Source of the DNA: Heterotrichella gracilis
Taxonomy: Eukaryota > Sar > Xanthophyceae > Tribonematales > Xanthonemataceae
Assembly (NCBI GenBank): GCA_032358255.1
Contig: JAULBX010019854.1
Location: 17,215 to 81,214, forward strand
Length of the DNA: 64,000 bases
Direction of reading: 5' to 3'
Program-made: the position numbers and the translations under genes
In this document: positions 36,601 to 48,550 of the stretch, piece after piece
Position numbering within the stretch: the stretch's first letter is position 1
How the letters are laid out: each line of letters starts with the position of its first letter
The notes under the pieces: generated by a model
The model's database searches: none
What the model was told of the DNA's origin: nothing
Seen by the model: only the letters and a program-made list of their open reading frames with translations

Positions 36601-37305
36601 TTGGCCCTGCACGCAAGGTAGATGTTGCCAACAATTCCATGGAACCTGAATTGAATAGAGCCGCCAATCAATGCATGCATTCAATGCAAATGAACCTCGA
36701 TCCTTTTGCTCACGGGCAGAATGTAATTTGAATATACTGCCAGTGAGATTCAATACATTGCGAAGTCTCCCAAGCCCACAATGTACCAATCTCATTGACT
36801 GACAATGCAAAGGTGCACAGCACCGAATTGCCAGAAACGTACTACTAGCATTAGCAGTAATGGCCCACCTGTAGCAGGTCTACTGCTATGATCTTCTGGA
36901 ATGCTATCGTCAGGGTCACATCCGCAGGTCCGCCTGAAGCCCTGTAAGGCCAGTCAAACTTCTCATAGCCATCCAGGAGGTACTCCTGCAGCTGTGTCTC
37001 CACAGTCTTGGTGCCAGGAGACAGCCCCCCTGCAGAAAATGGTGTACCTTACCAATATAGGCTAGGCACCAAATCATCCGAGGCGCTGTTGCTTGTGGCA
37101 TGAGGCGCCAGGCCTAGCTTGAATTTGAAAGGCATAGAACCGCCCTGTAGAATTTTCAGCTATGAAAGAATGCAAAGTGTAGCTGACAACACCAAGCCAA
37201 CCTGACACATTCTGCGGTGAAGACGGCGCCTGGAGCAGCGCCCTGCCCTTGGATGATTGAGCGGCTGCCTCCCTGGCAGAGCAGCCAGTCTCCGCTTGTG
37301 GGTAC
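33604..37305 (-). CDS. Cys-loop-type pentameric ligand-gated ion channel subunit (5' end not found)
   Basis: The extracellular domain resembles nicotinic acetylcholine receptor subunits. Exons at 37209-37305, 36869-37029, 36488-36606, 36050-36361 and 35690-35831 encode, in order: VTLTIAFQKIIAVDLLQG; VWFRLAWQDPRLTWN; DIWIPQITLWNG; SSDGTIGW with ACDLNGLKTFPFGRITF and FGDWVYSP; then loop C with adjacent cysteines (YPCCPDDSYW) and YSVSVQRASVLYAVKILVP. The exon from 35536 gives a first membrane helix (AILTAIGFTTFWLDPACGE). A long cytoplasmic region follows (basic RKVRRRRR, Ser/Thr-rich). The final exon gives the usual pre-M4 helix and M4 (GWKLVAKLVDYVLRYVFIITYV), ending at TGA 33604-33606. The second Cys of the Cys-loop is absent. 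M2 and M3 could not be placed. No initiator ATG was found upstream of 37305, so the signal peptide exon is missing from this model. Confidence 0.8.
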
Positions 37306-37334
37306 CTAGTGCGGGGTGGTCCTCCCTCCCAATA

Positions 37335-37358
37335 CTGCTGCTGCTGCTGCTGCTGCTG
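37335..37358 (+). repeat. CTG trinucleotide repeat, eight copies
   Basis: Eight uninterrupted CTG units (CAG on the minus strand) lie just upstream of the first recognised channel exon. Confidence 0.95.
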
Positions 37359-38445
37359 CAGTGTCTTGAGCCTTGGTGGCAAGTTGTGGAGGTTGGTGCC
37401 GCCGACTCTACCCTCACTGCCACCCCTGGGTTGTTAACTGCCTAGTGCGGTATGGAGTGAGGCAGACAAAGCCAGGCAGGCCACCCTGGGGCATGGTGGG
37501 GTTGCATTGGGGTACATGGCACGCCATTGGTGTACATGGCAGTGTTACAGGCAGGTATGCAGGCATTGAGTGCACAGTTTATGCAGAGAAATAGCCTCGG
37601 AAGGTATATGAACCTCTGCTGGTGGTATGCAACTGCAGAGTGGGTGAGGATGGCCAAGCAACGTGACCTGGTTGCCCTGCTTAGGCAGCAGGTGGAGTAT
37701 ACCCCTATGCCTTATGGCCTCACCAAATGGATAGCATGTAGCGACAGCTGGCTCCAGCGATCTTTGTGTGTTCAATGCCCTTTTGTACCAAGTTGTTGGC
37801 AACCATGACCCAGATGGCTCAATAACTTCGGTATAACCTTGCATGCATTGGTACTTTATTGAAATGGATGGGGCAACAGGAAAAGATTTGTAGCCAGGAG
37901 CAGGCGCAAGAGCTAATGCTGCTCTCCAACGCAGATTCTACTCAGTGCAAGTACCAAGCACCCATGTTTGCAGTGTGGGTCTGTGTGTGGCATGCCACAG
38001 AATGTCGTGAGTTGAACGGACTTCACTAGGCAGACTGTGGGTAGCCCCGCAATAGGAATAGGCAAGCCTCGGCAAGTAAAGGCCACCATGTACCTGAAAG
38101 CTTCGACCCGGACCACTACAACCCATTGGGGTTCCACATAGCTCACTCGAGAGTTCGGCAGGTTTCTCGAGCTTTCCAAGTCTACTTCAACCACAGTTGT
38201 GTACCGGTAGACCCACAAAGCACTTTGTCACAGACAGCAGATACCGTCTCCTTTACGCAGCGTACTGTTTGTTCTGCTCAAGTGTAGTTGTTCTTGCTAA
38301 GTTGGGACGGGAGGGCACGATAGCTACGACTGACCAACTTTTCACTGACGTGTGGAACAAAGAGTGCATACTGGCAAGAGCAAGATTGATAGTGTCCACA
38401 ACGGGGTTAGGCTCAAGGTGAGGGACGCGCATACGTTAGATGAGT

Positions 38446-38484
38446 ATGCATGCATTGTTCGATGCATGCATGCATCTGCATGCA
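38446..38484 (+). repeat. TGCATGCA cluster
   Basis: Overlapping copies of TGCATGCA are packed into about 40 bp. The same word is common in intergenic DNA across the window. Confidence 0.8.
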
Positions 38485-38812
38485 GGCAGGTTTCTGGGTG
38501 CAAGTCAGGACACCTGTTTCTCTAGGCCAGTGGGTAGCAATTTAATTAAGCTGGCAAACCCTATACACTTCCTGACTTGCAATTGGTGGTGCATGCATAT
38601 ATACTGTTGGGCGCATGTGATGCATGCTAATGGTTTAATCAGTTATGAAGTGCAACTCTTCGTCTTTGCCCACGTCTTCAGATAAAGAATGTCTAGAACC
38701 TATTTTGTCACCTTGGTGCAGTAGGTTTCGCTTGAGTAGTATCTTACACTGTCTCATGTGCAGCCGTTGACTGCAAGGCATCTAGGCAGGGACCAGTGGG
38801 AGGCAGTGCAGC

Positions 38813-39802
38813 TATGGAAGCCACGCTGAGAGCACAAACAGGGCAAGGCGCTCTAGCAAACCGGCAAGCAGTTGCAGGAGAGGGATCGCAAAACCCAGGT
38901 ACTTATTCGACCCAAACCTTTCTGGCGGCGTGGAACACCCAAGGCTTGACAGGATGTAACCAAGCCCCGTTGAAGGCAACCTAGTTGTTTTGGTAGGTGT
39001 TCACGCTTTTTCCCTGGTCCAGGTGCTCATGACGCAAGCTTGAATGACTACCAGAGCCTTCTTGCGCTTGCGCGCTCGCAAGGGGCTATTGGCCAGAACC
39101 GGGGCGCCTGCAAGCGTTGTGGACAGATAGGCCACCTGACCAAACAATGTATGAACCACTTGTCCATACACTACAAGGACCCAACTCAGGTATGTGCAAG
39201 GCACGCTGCTGCGCGTTGCAGCTACTTGTGCATCCTACCAATAAGAGTTTATCTATAAATACCGTAGTTACCAAGAAAGACTCCCAAGGACCAGCCTGTT
39301 CCAGACCATTTTACCTTAATGCCACCAGCCCTACCAACTCTCACCTAGGCCAGCGTTGCAATGTATGGTTCTCAGTGCCTGAGCTGACTCGGAAGTGTGG
39401 TTTGGCTATGGATTGCCAGTACGTTGCTTGCCACTGCGCGTGTTCAGTCACTCGTTTTTCTGTTTTATTTCTCTTAGGTTGTCACCTTTACAATCACTGC
39501 CCATGCTGTAGGGTGGTCTGGAACCTGTGAAAGCTGCTGCGGCTGCATCAGATGTATCATCCGATCTCAGCAGTGATTCAGACAGCAGCACCAGCACCAG
39601 CAGCTCTGACCGCAAGCATAAGAAGGGCAAGGACAAGAAAAGGAAGCACACCTCGTCTGGGAAAAAGCACAAGGTGGAGAAGAAGCACAAGAAGCACAAA
39701 AAGGAAAAGCGGCATAAGAGCGAGCACAAGCACAAGAAATCACACCGGCAAAGCAAAGACAAAAAGGCTCGGCATGGGAAATCGGGGTCAGGTTCAGATT
39801 GA
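38813..39802 (+). CDS. CXIP4/SREK1IP1-like zinc-knuckle nuclear protein
   Basis: Three exons (38813-38898, 39024-39189, 39512-39802) join in frame to 180 residues. A single CCHC zinc knuckle, CKRCGQIGHLTKQC, follows a conserved SLLALARSQG segment. Both match plant CXIP4 (CAX-interacting protein 4) and the animal SREK1IP1 family, which are nuclear and linked to splicing. The C-terminal exon is an acidic Ser/Asp stretch followed by a long Lys/His-rich run (repeated KHKK), typical of these proteins. The frame is open upstream of the chosen ATG to an acceptor at about 38762, so an earlier N-terminal exon is possible; plant CXIP4 has about 50 more N-terminal residues. Confidence 0.82.
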
Positions 39803-40875
39803 CAACTTGCGACACAATTTTAATTTAACCACCTTATTGAGATCCAGGGCTGAGCTTGCTTTCATCAGAAGTGCGTTGGAAGCCCTGTTTGTGAGGATGG
39901 GTCACTTGCACCATGGAGGCAACTCTAGTTGAAGCCAGTTCAGGCAAATGGTCAGCACTTATGCTGCATGTCCCGGTCCCAATCATGATGGTTGACACAG
40001 CTTTGTCTTCAGCACATTTTCCAGTTGAATGTTCCATGTTGGCCGATGGATCTCTGGGGTTTTTTCAAGACAATGCGTCACGTGATTCTGCCAGTGTTGG
40101 TGTATGGTTACCATGATACAAGGTATTTGTTGCCAAAGACAGTGCACAGAGTAGAATTTTGCAAGTAGTCAACAATGTCTGCGCAGTCAACACTGGCTGC
40201 TGCCTGGCCTGTGCGTGTTCCAACATTGCTGGCTGTGGTGTGCCGCCGTGTATGGGGGCGTTTTGTTCATTTTATCTTGCCGCTCCCAGGCTGGGAGTTT
40301 ACGCGCAATGACTTACCACTTCCCAATGTGCCATCGTTGTACATCAAATTACTTTCATAATTCAGTGTGAATTTAAACGCAATTGGTTAACAATCTTTGA
40401 TGTACATCGATGCCATCGATGCCATGGATTTCACTTTGGCCTTTTATTATATTTTTAAAATGTTACCAATGATTGTGCTTGCAAGCCTAGTGCATACTAT
40501 GTACATCAATATATTATTGATGCTTCAAAAGTCAAACCACTATTGATATGTAATACAATACTATTCTGAAGCAGGCGACTAGAAAATTTAAACCCAAGAA
40601 TTGCAACAGCGCTGGTGCGCACCGGCAGACTCTGGGAGTCCATGCATCTAGACATGTCAATGGGCCTGCAGGCCCCAGTCTAGGCCGGGTGACAACCGTT
40701 GTCACCTGGTGTGACAGGTGTGGCGTACGCAAAAAACTGACAAATGTTCAACAAGAAAGCTCATAATAAGTTATTGGAATGTATAAATTCCCCGTTAGAC
40801 AATCGGCTAAGAAACTGCTGAGGTGCACGCAATGCTGTGCTACATTCACTGAAGTTTGCCTGTTGAACGATTTTT
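39803..40875. other. convergent intergenic region with palindromes
   Basis: This lies between the 3' ends of the zinc-knuckle and DNAAF5 genes. It is AT-rich in 40320-40560 and contains an inverted pair TTGTACATCAAA / TTTGATGTACAT (about 40335 and 40397), then a dense palindrome cluster. No gene was recognised. Confidence 0.5.
40614..40720. repeat. cluster of short perfect palindromes
   Basis: Within 107 bp there are GGTGCGCACC (40614-40623), GACTC-TGG-GAGTC (40628-40640), GGGCCTGCAGGCCC (40662-40675), GGTGACAAC-C-GTTGTCACC (40688-40706) and CACCTG-N6-CAGGTG (40703-40720). Each would form a hairpin in RNA or extruded DNA. Confidence 0.85.
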
Positions 40876-43800
40876 CTATATGCACAGCTGAAAAGCTAGC
40901 TGTCGAATGTCATGGTTGATGTCAAACTGGCTGCACTCCTTTAAAGCTTGCTGAAGTTGGCTGCTATGTAGCATATGCAAGAAGCTCCCTGGAACAGGCT
41001 GCATGCATTTGTCGCTAGAATGCAACTGCAACGGCTCAAGCTGATCACTGATGGACTCCAGAGGCGCTGCTGAACTACCTACTTCTGGTGTTGGATGTTG
41101 GTGTTGTCCTTCTCCAAGGGAGCTGATTTGCTTCAACAGACTCAGCGCCGCCATTCGCACGTTGCTGCCCGTTGGGCGGGCACCGGAAGTGTCCCTACAG
41201 GTGGCACATTAACATGTTAAATGTGCACAGGTATAAGGCTCTCCTATAGTTCAACTTATAGTAGAGCGTTATACCAATTCAGTGAAGGCACACTGCCTTG
41301 GCAGGGACCTGTTCCAATGGCCATTGCAAAAATGCCCACCAACGCGCACAGTCTACTTGAGAATGGCAAATGGAACCCTTTGCTTACCTGATAACCCGAG
41401 TCAACAAAGGTAGATGGGCTGAGATCAGGTTGTGTATTGCTGCAATACTGGCAGAACATCTTCCCACCATCCAGCCCATGATGTGCAGAGCTGCACACCC
41501 CAGTTGGTCCTGGCTGCTTCCAGCAGAGTCTGTCACTGCTTGATCAACAAGTTGAAAACCATGGGATGATGATTCTGAATCTAGCTGCTCCAGCCAAGGT
41601 GCAATAATGCCAAGAACGATCTTGTTTACGCAGTCCATTGTGACCAAATCTTCATGCTCAAATGGCAAGTGAAGGATGGCAGTTGCAATAATGTGCACAA
41701 TTTGCGTTCTGCAGTCTGCAGTGCCATCCATAGGTGGCCCATCAGTAGCGCTATCACAAGCTGTTAACGTTGCATTTGACAGCATTTGCAGCACTTGCTG
41801 AATGACGTTTGCACCATGCACCTGCACCATGCATGCACTGTTTTGAACACCCACCAACACCCAGTGTGGCCGCATTCCACCAACTTGCTGCATCATGAAT
41901 CAAGTGCAAAGAGATGACCATTGTGCGCGGCAATTCAATACTTGCCTTGTAGAATGCCAGCGCAGGCCCATTCACATTTTGCGGCAGGCTGGCAGTGGGC
42001 AATGTCTGGTACAACACTCCACAGCGAAGATATGCTGTGGCTGCATTTGAGGGCAACAGCAACCGAAGCACCACAAACATGTCTTGCACCAGGTGTAGAC
42101 CATTATTTCGAGAATATTTTTGTAGCAGTTGGCAGCCATACATAGCGAGCAGCTCATCTACATCTTGTAATGCGCATGCCAATGTCAGCTGGCTCATCAA
42201 ATCCTCCACCTGAGCAAGGCATAGAAGTAATTACCCTAGTCTGGTAGCTCTAAAAGCACGTTGCGCAGGGCTTGTGTCACACCACAGTGGCAGTGGCAGG
42301 TTATCCGCAATTTGCCCCAGTCATACTCAAAGCAACAAGGGCACTGGCATTAGGTGCACAACTTACCTTTTTAGCATCATCCATCGCCGTGGATACAGGC
42401 TGCAGGGGGAGCATCGCCCTGAAAGACATACATACCGCCAACCAAGCCCCGGCAGCTGATGCACACTGCTCAGGATGATTCACAAAGAGCGATCTGCACA
42501 AGGCCATTGCAGCTGTGCGTATGGTTGCATCCCTTGTCTGGAAAATGGTGTGGTCTGAGAAAATGCTCAGCAACTCCCCAACAATAGTTTCTGCTGACTG
42601 CTGTCTGGCACCTGTGCGCGATTCGGAGCAGCATATCAATACAGCGCATCAATTCAATTCAGAGCAATTCAATATTGATTGGCATTATTTAAATCATGCT
42701 CATGCAACCTGCAAGAATCACAATGCTATGGCGTCTAGAGTTGCAAAGTGCTCGGGGTGCAAAGCGTAGCTTGACAGGACAGCACCTGATCCGTGTACAA
42801 GTGCATCCAGCATCCATAGGGCTGCAGCTCTCTGACCACTTGCAGCAGTGATATCTGCTGCAACTGGCACCAGTACAGGCAAGTAGGAGTCGGGACTGAC
42901 AAAGCAACCAATTGTGCAGCAGCAGTCCCTCAAACCTTTCTGCAGGATGGATATCTCCATGGCCTGCATATGCGATCAATGCCTTTTGATGATTACTGCT
43001 CAACTGCTGTACAAAATAAATGCTTTCAACAACTTCAAACCCTCAAACTAATCACCACTCTTGACAACCCAATACGTGAAAAAATGATCCACTCACCTCC
43101 ATTATGGTTTGCAAAATCTTTGGCAAATGCCTGCCAACATAGTCCTCAAGGAAGGGCAGCCAGGCATGTAACAAGTGGACAGTACGGTCCCTGTTGGTGT
43201 CTTGCCAGGATTTGAGCTCTGTACAAATGGCTGATGCCATTGCTTCAGAATGGTTTTGTACCAACAGCTGTGTTCCCAGCCTTGGCCGGCCCTTGAAGGC
43301 CGTTGGAAACCAGCTGGGGAGCTTACCATCTGCAAAAAGGCATGCATACTAGATCACATCCTTCACATAAGCAGAATGGGTTCATTGACCGATTGTATGG
43401 TGACAGGTGGGATCCTGTGCCCCCGCATTTCCTATTCCTTATGTTTTCCCCCTATTTTCTTTCAATTTTTGACAAATCCTCACCTGTCCCGTCACCGTAC
43501 AATCGGTCAATGAACCCATTGGGTTGCCACCCAGCAGCATGGGCCTCGTGTGGGAGGTAGCGAAGAGTGTCTTTGAGATCGTCCATGTGCTCTAGCTCAT
43601 ATGCCTGTCCAAGCTGCTCCAGTATGTCCATTGACAACTGGCATATGCTTGGACAGGGGTCTGTGAGCCCGCTGAGCACATATGGCACCAGCCAAGGGTG
43701 GAAATCATTCCTCGCATCAAGTTTGAGCATGAAATCTCCAACCATCTCCATGAATGCGTCTCTGACCTGCATCCACAGCATCCATGGAATGAGTGAAATA

Positions 43801-45331
43801 TGCCATTACCGCAAATTGACAATTCCTTAGGGGGGATGCGCAAGCTTCTTACAACAAAAGCCTGTCAAGGTTTTAAAATAATCCCAGGATTTACCTGCTG
43901 ATTACCATCGGTTGCAAGTTTGCCACAAAAGTTGACCCTCGTGTCTTCACCATAAAATGCTTTTATTGGAACAAAATTAGGGTCGACAAATCCTGCCATC
44001 TCAAGAATCATCTCATGGGCACCACAATGCATCAATGCTTGCACTGTCTTTATTGCTGCAATCCTGACCTGCACCCAATGCAATCCTTATTTTTAATGCA
44101 TCTCTGCTGCTAGCAATTGATGCATGTCTCACAATGTCGCAGCAAATGCGCATCCTACCTTATGACGTTTGTGTGTTGTGAGTGGGATAAACTCTGCAGC
44201 CAGTGCTTTACTGAGGCTGTGCAGACGTTTTCCAAGGATGTTCACAAGGAGCTGCATTGTTGAGCATGCGGCCAGGCACACTTCATGGTACGAATCATGA
44301 CATCCTGACTTGACAATCTCACAGACCTCGGCTGCGTATGCATCTACTGCCTGCATGTGGAACAGCACGCAGCTCAATTGGCCACAGCAAGTTGCTGCAA
44401 GAAATAAAATTTGTGATGATAACTTTACGTGAAAATTCCCTCAAGCAACTGTTGTCATAGCGCGCAAAGTGGCGAAGGTGGCTGGGTTGTGGTTTCTGGT
44501 TTACCTGGTCAACTTCTTCAACCAACCTCTGACACAGGCGAAACAGCTTCAATCGCAGCTCCTCACTTGGCTCACGGGGTCCCTGTGCAAACACGAATTC
44601 CATCATAAAATCAAACCAGAGTGAAGTCAGTATACTGGCAACTCATTGCTCTTGATGCGGTTACCTGTCCTGGGGCAGTGCGGAGCAATCTGTCTTCCAG
44701 GGCTGGGACAACGTATGGCAGGACAGCAAGCGTGCTGTCAGGAACTTCCTGCATTTTGTGGAGGTGGACGGGGTTGAAAGGGACTGTATAACTCTCAATG
44801 AATGACTTCTTTTAACGGCCACTGTTCTCACCTGCACAAGCAGGTGCAAGAGAGAAACTGCCTGCTCCCTGATTGGCTCCGATGCGTCATCAAGCCTCCT
44901 CACCAGAGCCTTGCCTAGAAAACTCTCTGTTGCCTCCTGGAGGATGTCTCCACTGCCCAAATTTCTTTTCACCACACCCTAAAATTCAAAGAGACCATTT
45001 AAATCAAGCAGACTCTACCAAGCGAAGTTGGACTTGATCTATACAATGGCTGAGCCCTCACCTGGATGGCGCTGATGGACTTCCTGCGTGTGTTCACCTC
45101 TCGGTCCTGCAGCCCAGATAGATCCATAGCTAGCTGCTGATGCAGCTCCTCGACACTTTGAGCAACTGTGGCCCCATCGCTGGGTGGTGCAGGCTGCTGT
45201 GCTGGCAGGTCACTGGGATAGGGTGCACATGCCGCCTGAATTGCGAGGTTGGGCTTGGAACTTTTGAACCCAACCCTTTTTAAGGCAGCACCGCTATTCA
45301 GTTGCAACCATATTGCTTCGATGTTTGCCAT
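40876..45331 (-). CDS. DNAAF5: dynein axonemal assembly factor 5 (HEATR2-like), HEAT-repeat protein
   Basis: A protein of over a dozen exons made of HEAT-type helical repeats. It starts at the ATG at 45331 (MANIEAIWLQLN) and ends QLAFQLCI. Blocks such as VEELHQQLAMDLSGLQDREVN, RRLDDASEPIREQAVSLL, GFVDPNFVPIKAFYGEDTRV, HPWLVPYVLSGLTDP and RLGTQLLVQNHSEAMAS align in order with animal DNAAF5/HEATR2 as I know it, including the linker before the RPxLG motif. That family acts in the cytoplasm in preassembling outer and inner dynein arms for motile cilia. The gene is divergent from the thioesterase gene, with 581 bp between start codons. The alternative is another HEAT protein, but the central section fits DNAAF5 best. 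Confidence 0.8.
43375..43520. repeat. inverted repeat spanning a DNAAF5 exon end and splice donor
   Basis: The 3' end of an exon (encoding NGFIDRLYGDG) plus its donor, at 43481-43520, is repeated in reverse complement in the following intron at 43375-43411. About 30 bases match with one mismatch, then a 5-base gap, then more matches. Confidence 0.9.
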
Positions 45332-45912
45332 CGTATGTAGGGTGCTTCCCGCACTACCTGCTCATGAGGGTCATGTTATGCTACACCCCATTGGTCATTC
45401 TTACGGCATGTGGATGTGGACGCTGTCCTGATGCACCGTCCCGCCAGTAACGGCAGCATACAGTTAATGGCTTCCGCTGTTGTGCACATGTTATCCATAG
45501 GTATCCTGTGAGTAGTTGTGCAGGTCAGATGAGCCAGGCGATAGCCCACTCATATGCCCTCGCCCACCACACGTGACTGTTGCTGCCCGTCCATGTGTTT
45601 GCAAACGGGACAAAATAGCTGGTATAGAAGCGACTGTACACAACAACTTGAAACTCTGCAAAGTCTTTGTTGCGACTTGTATCCTGTATTTCGTGTCGAG
45701 CGTTGCTGGCGGACCCTTCGCGAGGCGTCTCACACTGTGCTGCAGCTGACACCGTGAATTTAAACCTGCAGGAAATCTGCTGGAACTTTGTTTGCTGGGT
45801 AGCAAGAGTACTTCTACACTGCTTGGATACACTTTGGGCGTTGACGTTCTTGACCGCATATATGTGACAGACCAATAGAGTCAACACATACCACCGCACT
45901 GGTGGCACAAGC
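45332..45912. promoter_or_regulatory. divergent promoter region between DNAAF5 and thioesterase genes
   Basis: These 581 bp lie between two outward-facing start codons. A GCATATATG motif near 45857 might serve as a TATA element for the thioesterase gene. No other element is clear. Confidence 0.5.
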
Positions 45913-47728
45913 ATGCAGATCAACAGGCTGCTGCCGCGGGCTTTGAAGCCAGCCCTTCGCCCCTCTGAGGGCTGGCAGCGGGTGCACAGCCACAGCGCAG
46001 CCCTCCAACCAGGCAGCGTCGCCAGCAGCAGCCAAGCCAGGACAGCACCTGCAGCCTCCAACCACAGCAGCGGCTCCTCCAAGTGGTGGACAGCTGCCTC
46101 CCTGCTGCCAGCTGCAGCAGCTGTGTTTGGGGGGTCTGCCTTGCTGGCCTACTCCCAGCAACGGCAGCAACTTGTGGTCCTGCCCAGTGGGGAACCAGGA
46201 TCTGCTGCGCCTGGTACCTCCGCAGTACCAACCAGTTGGGCTGAGGAGGTGGCGCTGGACCAAGGGCTGCTGCAAGTAGTGAGCACGCAGTCGCTGCTGG
46301 ACCACCAACACCCTTTCTTGAAGGACGACCACATGGTACGGGTACCTATTGGTGATTTTACTGTACATATACTAGTGATGTAGTGTGGGCGCACCTGGCA
46401 TGCATATCACATGTTTGGGTCCAGCTCGCATCTGGCATGCATATCACATGGGTAGGTCAAGCTAACCCTTCTTGGGCGCCATTGTTCTGTACATTGAGTA
46501 TGCATCGGCAATGGATTAATTGCACTCTGAAGAACCTGTAACACCTGTGCGTGTGCTTGCAGTTCAGTGCAATGATAAAAAGCGGGCAAATACTAGATAT
46601 GAATGGGTATTTTGCCCGGGAAGACAAGGCGTTTTACAGCGTGGTGACTCTGGGACGGTAAGTGTACAATTGTTCCTGCATTCGTAGCGCATATTAGTAT
46701 GCCACAAATTTGCGCCTTGTCTTCCCGGCCATAGTGTGATGCCCATATTATTGTGCGCCATTAATGGCTGGGAACCAGGTGGGCAGTGAACCCTTCCAGG
46801 GTATGCATGCGCCGTGCACGCCATTGGCTTTCATCTCCCCATTTGCACCGCCATGTGTGGCAGCCATGTTCACTGAGGTGACTGTAGGGAGGTATGTGGA
46901 TACCCCAAGGTGGTGCATGGAGGCCTCACTGCAGCAGTCATCGACGAAAGCTTTGGCGGGCTGTTCTTCTCTTTGCGCAAGAGCAACGCGCTGCCGATCA
47001 TCTTCTGGGGTCCAGCATACACTGTTCAGCTAGAGGTCAGCTACAAGAAGGTGAGATGGGCAGCTCACAGGCATGGGTGCACAGTTGGCCCTCTGGGTCC
47101 CCGCTGGTGCGCCATTGAGGCCATTAGGGGCCTCGAAGGGGACAACTGCACCATATAGTCCATGCGCATGCGGGGGACCTGCAGCAAGCACACACGGTAG
47201 TACAAAATGAATACATTGTATTGTAAAATTAGTGTCTTTACTGGCAGTTAGTGCTGGATCATGTTTTGTAGGGCAAATAATGCAGTTGTAAATATGAATA
47301 AAAACATGGATTTTTAAAGCGGCCTCGTCTGGGGTGCGTCCCCATGCCCCCAGCAGGTGCCTCTCGCACTCCAATTATTTTTGCCCTCCCTGGCCCTGGT
47401 GCGCGCACCCACAATATATACTGCCCATCGTGGCCCACACTGGTGGGTACCCTCAGCAGGCAAACTGTGGTTAGCTTGGGTCAGTGCAGCTTTCTGACAC
47501 CCACGTGATTTGCTGCAGAAACTACCAGCAGGGTCCACCGTCCTGTGCACCACTGAAGTGGAGAGCATAGAGGGGAGGAAGCTGTGGATGAAGGCAACGG
47601 TGTGCGACGGACCTGGGGGGCCTGTGTACGCAACTGCACGCGCTCTGTTTGTGGTGCCGCGGCCACAAAAGCTGCTACAGGATGTTGTGCAATTAGCAAA
47701 AAATACGTGGTTCACCAGGAGTGCGTAG
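45913..47728 (+). CDS. hotdog-fold acyl-CoA thioesterase, THEM4-like
   Basis: Four exons (45913-46335, 46563-46657, 46888-47050, 47519-47728) join in frame to 296 residues. The C-terminal half is a PaaI/THEM4-type hotdog thioesterase domain: CGYPKVVHGGLTAAVIDESF contains the HGG turn and the catalytic Asp/Glu helix, followed by TVQLEVSYKKKLPAGS and ATARALFVVP. Such enzymes hydrolyse acyl-CoA to free fatty acid and CoA. The N-terminus (MQINRLLPRALKPALR) is Arg-rich like a mitochondrial presequence, and a hydrophobic segment follows at about residues 60-80 (AASLLPAAAAVFGGSALLAY), suggesting membrane anchoring. Mitochondrial location is inferred. Substrate length cannot be read from the sequence. 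Confidence 0.85.
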
Positions 47729-48550
47729 ACAGGCCCATACGTGCTTCTCGGTGGCCAATTAGTTTTATAGGGAGGGTGTTGTTTGTGGGGAACACATCCT
47801 AGTAACTCCCTTTCTTGCTGCCTTTGCCTCAGCTCTGTAGACCCTTTTTGCGTTGAAATTTGCCCAAAACTGTACTGCGTTAAATTACCCTTTACTGATA
47901 TGGCTGTTCTGATAATATGCACTACACCACTTTTCTATTTGTTGTGGCGCACAACCTAATGCCCTGGCCAAGACGTTGAGCACAAACTCTTTGCTAGTGT
48001 AGTAACCTGCTACTTTTGAGCGTCGCTCTGCACATAATACCTTTCGTGGCTTTTGCTGCCAGTACACCCCGGCGTATGTGAGCAGTTAACTCAGGGTGAC
48101 AACACACTGTGCAGATCAGCGTCACCCTCATGTCGGGCCAACGTGACGGGTGAATGCAAGGATATTGCTGTTACTTAGTCTCTATGGTGTGAAGTTGAAG
48201 CACAAATGCAGCCCACTCTCAACCTCAGACTGTTGTTTTCTGAGCTGCTATTTCCAAGTAGTTAAATGTTTAGGGTTTCCTGTTGGCTTCTTCCCCTTGG
48301 ACTGTCAACGCTTACCTAACCCACTGCCGTGGACAGCTGAGTCGTCGCGTGCATATGTGCATATATAGTTTTCCCAGCCACACACTGGGTACGTCGTTAA
48401 AGCTGTGGACCTGGACCACCCACTTTTGCGCAATTCGAGAGCAAGCACACCATATAAAGCGTTGAACCACGCTCGAGAGCAAACACTTTCTGCCTGCTTC
48501 ACAAGCTTGTTGTTGCTATCTCACACGCGTTCACAAACGCAAACGTAACA
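47729..48550. promoter_or_regulatory. upstream region of the small heat shock gene
   Basis: A TATA box (TATAAA, 48453-48458) lies about 95 bp before the HSP start codon. A second TATA-like run (CATATATAG) is near 48359. A hairpin-forming pair AGGGTGAC / GTCACCCT lies at about 48092-48128. No convincing full heat shock element (alternating TTC/GAA units) was seen; TTCGAGAGC near 48433 is a weak match. Confidence 0.5.

Larger units (their letters stand above)
37306..38812. other. region between channel and zinc-knuckle genes
   Basis: The missing first exon of the channel gene and any upstream exon of the zinc-knuckle gene should lie here, but neither could be identified. An open plus-strand frame at 38197-38421 and a minus-strand one at 37913-38218 have no recognised domain. 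Confidence 0.45.

Noticed and set aside
38197-38421. Possible first exon of the zinc-knuckle gene or a retroelement fragment
   Set aside because: It is open and ends at a plausible donor, but lacks an ATG and any recognised motif.
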